A stretch of 64,000 bases of DNA from Pseudomonadota bacterium (GTDB lineage Bacteria > Pseudomonadota > Alphaproteobacteria > UBA9655): NCBI GenBank assembly GCA_018242065.1, contig JAFECQ010000015.1:1-64000 (forward strand). The letters run 5' to 3'. Both the position numbers and the translations under genes were made by a program. A model generated the notes under the pieces. The model worked only from the letters and a program-made list of their open reading frames with translations. It had not been told where the DNA came from and searched no databases. Each line of letters opens with the position of its first letter. Position 1 is the first letter of the stretch. This document shows, piece after piece, positions 59,831 to 64,000 of the stretch.

Positions 59831-61891
59831 ATGAAGCGCATTTTATTAGCAATCTGGAGCTTTTTGTTTTTAAGCGGCGTTGCTTTTGCTGTGCAGATGC
59901 CTTTAATAACAGGTGAAAAGGAACCTTCTGTATCTCCTCCCCTTAAAACGATCAAAGTTAGCGAAATTAACGCTAATCTTTTTTCTGCTATTTATGATTT
60001 TATGCAAGAAGCTGGAACGGGTATTTTTGAGGGCTTTGTTTCCTTAAAAGACTTTGTCGAAACAGGAGAATGGCTTATCATAAGTCTCCAAACGCCTGAA
60101 ATGCGTAATTTGGTGGGAGCCTTCAGCGTACGTCTTTTAATTTCAATTTTGATTGCATTTGCTGTATCTCAAGGATTTTCTTCCTGGCTGACACCAAAGA
60201 TTCATGAGCTTTTAAAATGCGTTGAGCATCCTTCTCCTCATAAGCAAAAAAAGATTACCTTTGCAACTATTTTATCTCTCGTTCCTCCTCTTACTTTTGG
60301 ATTCTTTTTGTATACTATTTTCAGGCTTATAAGTCCTCACGATGGTGTGTATCTCGAGGTTGTCCGTATCTTAAGTTCTGGGGCGGTTATCATTTGGGCT
60401 CTTTTGAATGTAGCTCACATTTTTTTAAAGCCCTTAAGCGCTGAGCACCAGCATATTCCCCTTTCTCGTGAAGTTCTTGCAACGACTTATATTTGGATTC
60501 GACGGATGGGCGTTGTTGCACTTTTTGGTTTCTTCGCCCTCGAAGCGGGCTCTTTAATTAGTTTACCGATCGCTGGAGAGAGGCTTTTGCTTCAAGGATC
60601 AGGATTTATTATTGCTGTTTGTGCGATTCTTATGATGCTTTCTCTTCATGAAGAGGTGAGTCATTGGATTCAACAGCAACGGGGACATCCAAAGCTATCA
60701 AGTCTGAAGAGAGCATTATTGCCATATCTTCAATACAGCTATATTCCTGTGATCGTTTTTATTGTTATTAGTTATGTTAGTTGGGTAACTCATGAGTTAG
60801 ATCGATTCCATGTTATTGTTTGGAAGTGCTTATTTACCTTAGCTCTTTTCCCATTTTTACGTGTTGCTGCTCATTGGATTCGTAAATTGCGAATTTTATG
60901 TATTCAAAGGAAAGTACAGGGTGTTGCTCCGTCTTTTGCAAAGCGCATGATTTTTTATGGGCAACAAATTGACTTTATAACAATCGTTATTTTGAATGTT
61001 TCAGCGCTTATTTTTATTCTTGATGTGTGGGGTTTCAATCCAACTTTTTTTATTTTCTCCCATGCAGGTCGGTTGATCGCAGAAAAGGCTTTCAGCATTT
61101 TTGTTATTATCGTGGTGGCGCTTTTCATTACGCGTATGGGAAATGATCTTTTAACGCGTTATTTAAGTAGCGAAAAAGAGCTGGTTAGTGACGCAGAAAA
61201 ACAAAGAGCCGCTCGTTATAAAACGATTTCAAGCGTTAGTCGTAATGTGCTTCGGATTGCTGTTTGGACGCCGGCTATCTTATTTATTATCGTTGAACTT
61301 GAAGTTGATGTCGTTCCTATTTTGGCAACAGTTGGTATCCTTTCGGTTGGGCTTTCATTTGGTGTGCAGTCTCTCGTCAAGGACCTTGTAACAGGCTTTT
61401 TTATGCTGCTTGAGGATGCTTTTGCAGTTGGTGATTTGGTTGTCATCAATGGTCAAATGGGACGTATTGAATCCCTGACAGTTCGAGTTGTGAGACTTCG
61501 CGCCACGGATGGATCTCTGTTTACTTTTCCTTATGGGAATATAACAACCCTTTGTAATCAAAATAGAGACTTTTCTGCGGCTCTTATGTTGTTTCAAGTT
61601 GGCTTTGATGCAGATATCAATCAAGTTTTTGAGATTCTAGAAAAGATTTATGCCGATCTTCAAAAGGATAAAAAAACGCGTTCTCTGCTTGCAGGCCCAA
61701 TAGAAATTGATGGTGTGAATGAAGTTAATGAGCATGCTTTTGAAATTAGAGCTGTTCTAAGAACCAAGCCGGGACAGCACTATAAAGTACGGTGGGCCTT
61801 TAATCGTCTTTTAAAACAGTACCTTGAGGCGAATAAAATTCCTGGGGCTTTCCCTCGTCAAATTTCATATAACTATGCCCTTGAAAAATAA
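59831..61891 (+). CDS. MscS-family mechanosensitive channel
   Basis: MscS channels release solutes when turgor rises. The 686-residue protein has a signal peptide-like start (KRILLAIWSFLFLSGVAFA) and about ten membrane segments, so it belongs to the large multi-helix subgroup. The pore helix and following beta domain are near residues 495-570: VGILSVGLSFGVQSLVKDLV, then FAVGDLVVINGQMGRIESLT and FPYGNITTLCNQNRDFS. The C-terminal domain ends at YALEK. It is a single gene. Large MscS proteins with N-terminal extra helices are usual in Gram-negative bacteria. Confidence 0.92.
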   Translation: MKRILLAIWSFLFLSGVAFAVQMPLITGEKEPSVSPPLKTIKVSEINANLFSAIYDFMQEAGTGIFEGFVSLKDFVETGEWLIISLQTPEMRNLVGAFSVRLLISILIAFAVSQGFSSWLTPKIHELLKCVEHPSPHKQKKITFATILSLVPPLTFGFFLYTIFRLISPHDGVYLEVVRILSSGAVIIWALLNVAHIFLKPLSAEHQHIPLSREVLATTYIWIRRMGVVALFGFFALEAGSLISLPIAGERLLLQGSGFIIAVCAILMMLSLHEEVSHWIQQQRGHPKLSSLKRALLPYLQYSYIPVIVFIVISYVSWVTHELDRFHVIVWKCLFTLALFPFLRVAAHWIRKLRILCIQRKVQGVAPSFAKRMIFYGQQIDFITIVILNVSALIFILDVWGFNPTFFIFSHAGRLIAEKAFSIFVIIVVALFITRMGNDLLTRYLSSEKELVSDAEKQRAARYKTISSVSRNVLRIAVWTPAILFIIVELEVDVVPILATVGILSVGLSFGVQSLVKDLVTGFFMLLEDAFAVGDLVVINGQMGRIESLTVRVVRLRATDGSLFTFPYGNITTLCNQNRDFSAALMLFQVGFDADINQVFEILEKIYADLQKDKKTRSLLAGPIEIDGVNEVNEHAFEIRAVLRTKPGQHYKVRWAFNRLLKQYLEANKIPGAFPRQISYNYALEK

Positions 61892-62040
61892 CTAATCTTT
61901 TTTAACTCTTTTTTAACTTTTTTAACCTGCCAATTTTAAAGAGTTATTTTTGCTTGACTTAAAAAGAATACAAGACTTTCAAGTCGTTGTGTGGGGGTGG
62001 CCTTGAATCAAAAAAAATGATACTTATATAGAGTAAATAA

Positions 62041-62058
62041 TTTGATCATTCGATCAAA
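62041..62058. promoter_or_regulatory. Dyad upstream of carD
   Basis: TTTGATC-ATTC-GATCAAA is a perfect 7-bp inverted repeat about 85 bp upstream of the carD start. It could be an operator or part of a promoter region; nothing in the sequence proves it. Confidence 0.35.
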
Positions 62059-62142
62059 CCTACAACTAGATTTTTTTATCCTCTCTACAATAGCTAGGTA
62101 GAATAAAAAACTCTTTATGCAACACTAAGCGGAGGGTTGAAA

Positions 62143-62640
62143 ATGGCAAAATCGTCTCTTTTTTCATGCGGCAATCATGTGGTTTATCCAGCACATGGCG
62201 TTGGGAAAATTAAGTCTATAGAGTCTCATGAGATTGGTGGGCATTCTCTTGAGATGTTTGTGATCTCTTTTGAAAAGGATCGAATGACTTTGCGCCTCCC
62301 TGTTGCTAAGGCAAAATCATCTGGACTACGCCCTGTTTGCACCTCTAAAGAGATGGCGAATGCTATTAACACTTTAAAAACGCGTGGTCGTGTGAAACGT
62401 TCCATGTGGAGTCGACGCGCTCAAGAATATGAAGCAAAAATTAATTCAGGAGATCCCATTTGCTTAGCAGAGGTGGTTCGTGAGCTTTATAGAACGGCAA
62501 CTCAACCTGAACAATCTTATAGCGAGCGTCAAGTTTATCAAAATGCTCTTACGCGTTTGGCAGGAGAGATCGCTGCTGTTGAAAATATTGATACAGAAAA
62601 CGCTATTCAAAAAGTCGAAACGATTTTAGAAGCAGCATAA
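62143..62640 (+). CDS. carD: CarD/CdnL-family transcription regulator
   Basis: CarD/CdnL proteins bind the RNA polymerase beta subunit and stabilise open promoter complexes, above all at rRNA promoters. The RNA polymerase-interaction domain is at about residues 6-65 with GNHVVYPAHGVGKIKSIES; the C-terminal helical domain includes RRAQEYEAKINSGDPICLAE near 88-107 and ALTRLAGEIAAVE. The start is set at the ATG at 62143, six bases after GGAGGG at 62131-62136; a TTG at 62137 is not supported. The 165 residues are normal. Confidence 0.93.
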   Translation: MAKSSLFSCGNHVVYPAHGVGKIKSIESHEIGGHSLEMFVISFEKDRMTLRLPVAKAKSSGLRPVCTSKEMANAINTLKTRGRVKRSMWSRRAQEYEAKINSGDPICLAEVVRELYRTATQPEQSYSERQVYQNALTRLAGEIAAVENIDTENAIQKVETILEAA

Positions 62641-62648
62641 CTTTTCAC

Positions 62649-62700
62649 AATCCCTGATTTTTTCTTGCTTTTTCCAAGAAAGTCAGGGATTTTTGCTTTT
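62649..62700 (+). terminator. Intrinsic terminator after carD
   Basis: AATCCCTGA (62649-62657) pairs with TCAGGGATT (62683-62691), and inside them TTCTTG (62662-62667) pairs with CAAGAA (62675-62680). A T-rich tail TTTGCTTTT follows. The site begins 9 bp after the carD stop. Confidence 0.8.
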
Positions 62701-62728
62701 ATAGAAAAGCTCGAGTGAAAAGGACAAA

Positions 62729-63739
62729 ATGACAATTCAAGAAACAGATGTTGCGATTATTGGTGCTGGGCCTGTCGGTCTCTTTGCCATTTTTGAATGT
62801 GGCATGATGCGACTCAAATGCCATGTTATTGATTCTCTCGATATGGTGGGTGGGCAGTGTCAAGCTCTTTACCCCGAAAAACCCATTTATGATATACCGG
62901 GTTTCCCTAAAATCTTGGCCGCAGATCTCATTGAAAACCTTAAGAATCAAGCTGCACCCTTTGAGCCTGTATATCATCTGGGACAACAAGTTCTGAGCCT
63001 TGAGAAGACTTCAAATGATACGTGGTGCCTTGAAACATCGGCGGGGCAAAAGATTGTAGCAAAAACAATTCTTATTGCAGCGGGTGTTGGCGCTTTCGGC
63101 CCGAATCGCCCTCCTCTTGAAGGACTCGAAGACTTTGAAGGTAAAAGTGTCTTTTATTATGTTAAAAATCGAGAAGATTTTAGAGGGAAATCTCTTGTTA
63201 TAGCGGGGGGAGGGGACTCCGCTGTAGATTGGGCGATTTCTCTTTCTGAAATTGCCAAAAAAGTTACGGTTGTTCACCGTCGTCCTAAATTTAGAGCAGC
63301 GCCTGAAAGCGAAGCTCAACTCCACCGATTAGCCCAAGAAGGGATAATTGACCTTGCGATCCCTTTTCAATTGGAAGGACTTGTTGGAGAAAATGCTTCT
63401 CTTCAAAGCGTTATTCTTAAATCGTTAGAGGGAGAACTCAAGGAAATTCCTGCTGATATTCTACTCCCTTTTTATGGTCTTTCTATGAACTTGGGCCCTA
63501 TTGCTCATTGGGGACTTCAGCTTAATACAACTCATATCATGGTAGACCCGAAAGATTGCTCAACGAATGTTCCCGGAATTTATGCGATTGGGGATATAGC
63601 AACATATCCGCATAAACTTAAGTTAATTTTGACGGGTTTTGCTGAAGCTGCCCAAGCGGCGCATGCTATTCGCGCTTATGTTCACCCAGGTGAGGTGTAC
63701 CACTTTGAATATTCAACGACGAGTGGTGTACCTGCTTAA
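62729..63739 (+). CDS. Ferredoxin/flavodoxin-NADP(+) reductase, thioredoxin reductase-like
   Basis: This 336-residue flavoenzyme of the type 2 FNR group moves electrons between NADPH and ferredoxin or flavodoxin. The FAD loop is IIGAGPVGLF (about 10-19), then GGQCQALYPEKPIYDIPG (about 42-59). The NADPH loop is IAGGGDSAVDWA near 158-169 with VVHRRPKFRA near 181-190, and the second FAD motif is GIYAIGDIATYP near 281-292. The CxxC redox pair of thioredoxin reductase is missing at its place, which supports the FNR call. It follows the carD terminator as its own unit. Confidence 0.92.
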   Translation: MTIQETDVAIIGAGPVGLFAIFECGMMRLKCHVIDSLDMVGGQCQALYPEKPIYDIPGFPKILAADLIENLKNQAAPFEPVYHLGQQVLSLEKTSNDTWCLETSAGQKIVAKTILIAAGVGAFGPNRPPLEGLEDFEGKSVFYYVKNREDFRGKSLVIAGGGDSAVDWAISLSEIAKKVTVVHRRPKFRAAPESEAQLHRLAQEGIIDLAIPFQLEGLVGENASLQSVILKSLEGELKEIPADILLPFYGLSMNLGPIAHWGLQLNTTHIMVDPKDCSTNVPGIYAIGDIATYPHKLKLILTGFAEAAQAAHAIRAYVHPGEVYHFEYSTTSGVPA

Positions 63740-63769
63740 CTTTAATTTTGTAATTTTTGGAGATGGTAT

Positions 63770-64000
63770 ATGTTAAAATTTAAAACTGGTTCTTTAACTC
63801 TTGTTTTAATAAGCTTTTTTCTTTCAAATAAAATTTTCACAGCAAAGGCCATGACTCAAGAAGATACAGAGTTCTTAGTCGCGCACTTGAAGGCAGGGCG
63901 AGGCGTACCACTTGCAGTGGAAATTTGTGAAGCGCGGCAAGGCTTGAAAGCCGCTCAGACTCAAGAAGCTTTGACTCAAAAGGAACTAGAGAAGGCAATA
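63770..64000 (+). CDS. Secreted hypothetical protein, truncated by the window end
   Basis: The frame starts at the ATG at 63770, seven bases after GGAG, and stays open to the last base (77 codons seen). It starts with a signal peptide (LKFKTGSLTLVLISFFLSNK, then IFTAKA-MTQ as likely cleavage region). The mature part is charged and helical: QEDTEFLVAHLKAGRGVPLA and Gln/Ala/Glu-rich LKAAQTQEALTQKELEKA, which could go on as coiled coil. No family is recognised. Confidence 0.7.
   Translation, partial: MLKFKTGSLTLVLISFFLSNKIFTAKAMTQEDTEFLVAHLKAGRGVPLAVEICEARQGLKAAQTQEALTQKELEKAI

Overview
The window looks like a moderately AT-rich alphaproteobacterial chromosome, probably from a host-associated lineage of the Holosporales/Rickettsiales kind (inference). 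The alphaproteobacterial signs are a 5-aminolevulinate synthase (hemA), a Coq7 hydroxylase, a bacterial ELM1 homologue beside hemA, a split E1 pyruvate dehydrogenase (pdhA-pdhB-pdhC), a tsaE-amgK-murU cluster, and tuf-S10-spc-alpha ribosomal genes in one run without rpmJ. The host-association signs are many small secreted proteins of unknown function, a repeat-rich secreted protein, a membrane-anchored LuxR/NB-ARC/TPR protein, IS relics, gene fragments and dispersed palindromes.

Layout. 1-14933: EF-Tu and one dense co-directional run of ribosomal protein genes with secY, adk and rpoA. 14934-19379: a palindromic repeat, then on the minus strand a symporter with peptide deformylase, two more palindromes, and an amidotransferase with a pseudouridine synthase; a NUDIX gene follows on plus. 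19389-28583: an accessory region with a multicopper oxidase that appears fused to a CopB-like domain, an IS5-type transposase, several gene relics (subtilase, EPTP-like, NUDIX leader, an unknown C-terminus) and secreted or unrecognised proteins. 28771-30965: tRNA-Ala(GGC) and the tsaE-amgK-murU set, linking tRNA modification to cell-wall sugar recycling. 30966-39095: the LuxR/NB-ARC/TPR protein, a secreted repeat protein, a LysE exporter and another secreted protein. 39197-42463: the pyruvate dehydrogenase genes. 42497-43691: a MazEF module and, next to it, a compact GIY-YIG nuclease gene framed by two inverted palindromes and by a 23-bp direct repeat. 43668-47709: an operon of an unrecognised protein, ELM1 and hemA. 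47774-53015: small stress-type proteins (ChaB, a doubled DUF1328, DUF1059), AhpC, an IS481 relic, a cyanovirin-like secreted protein, Coq7, DsbB and a YqaA/DedA membrane protein. 53096-58161: two SDR paralogues with altered active sites, a SpoIIAA-like protein, a tiny lipoprotein, an MFS pump and a branched-chain amino acid carrier. 58461-64000: a Phd/ParE module, CsaA, an MscS channel, a CarD regulator, a ferredoxin-NADP reductase and the start of a secreted protein.

The most unusual signal is a family of hairpin repeats with GATCC(C/T)CGGG and GTCATCC ends. Three copies lie around the def/symporter genes and two copies, in inverted orientation, frame the GIY-YIG gene. The arrangement suggests a small nuclease-linked mobile or REP-like system. 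Other notable items are the CopA-CopB fusion, the LuxR-membrane-NB-ARC-TPR protein, the SDR pair with active-site lesions, and a cyanovirin-like protein whose signal peptide is cut off by one missing base in a homopolymer. All functional calls come from reading motifs; no database search was run.
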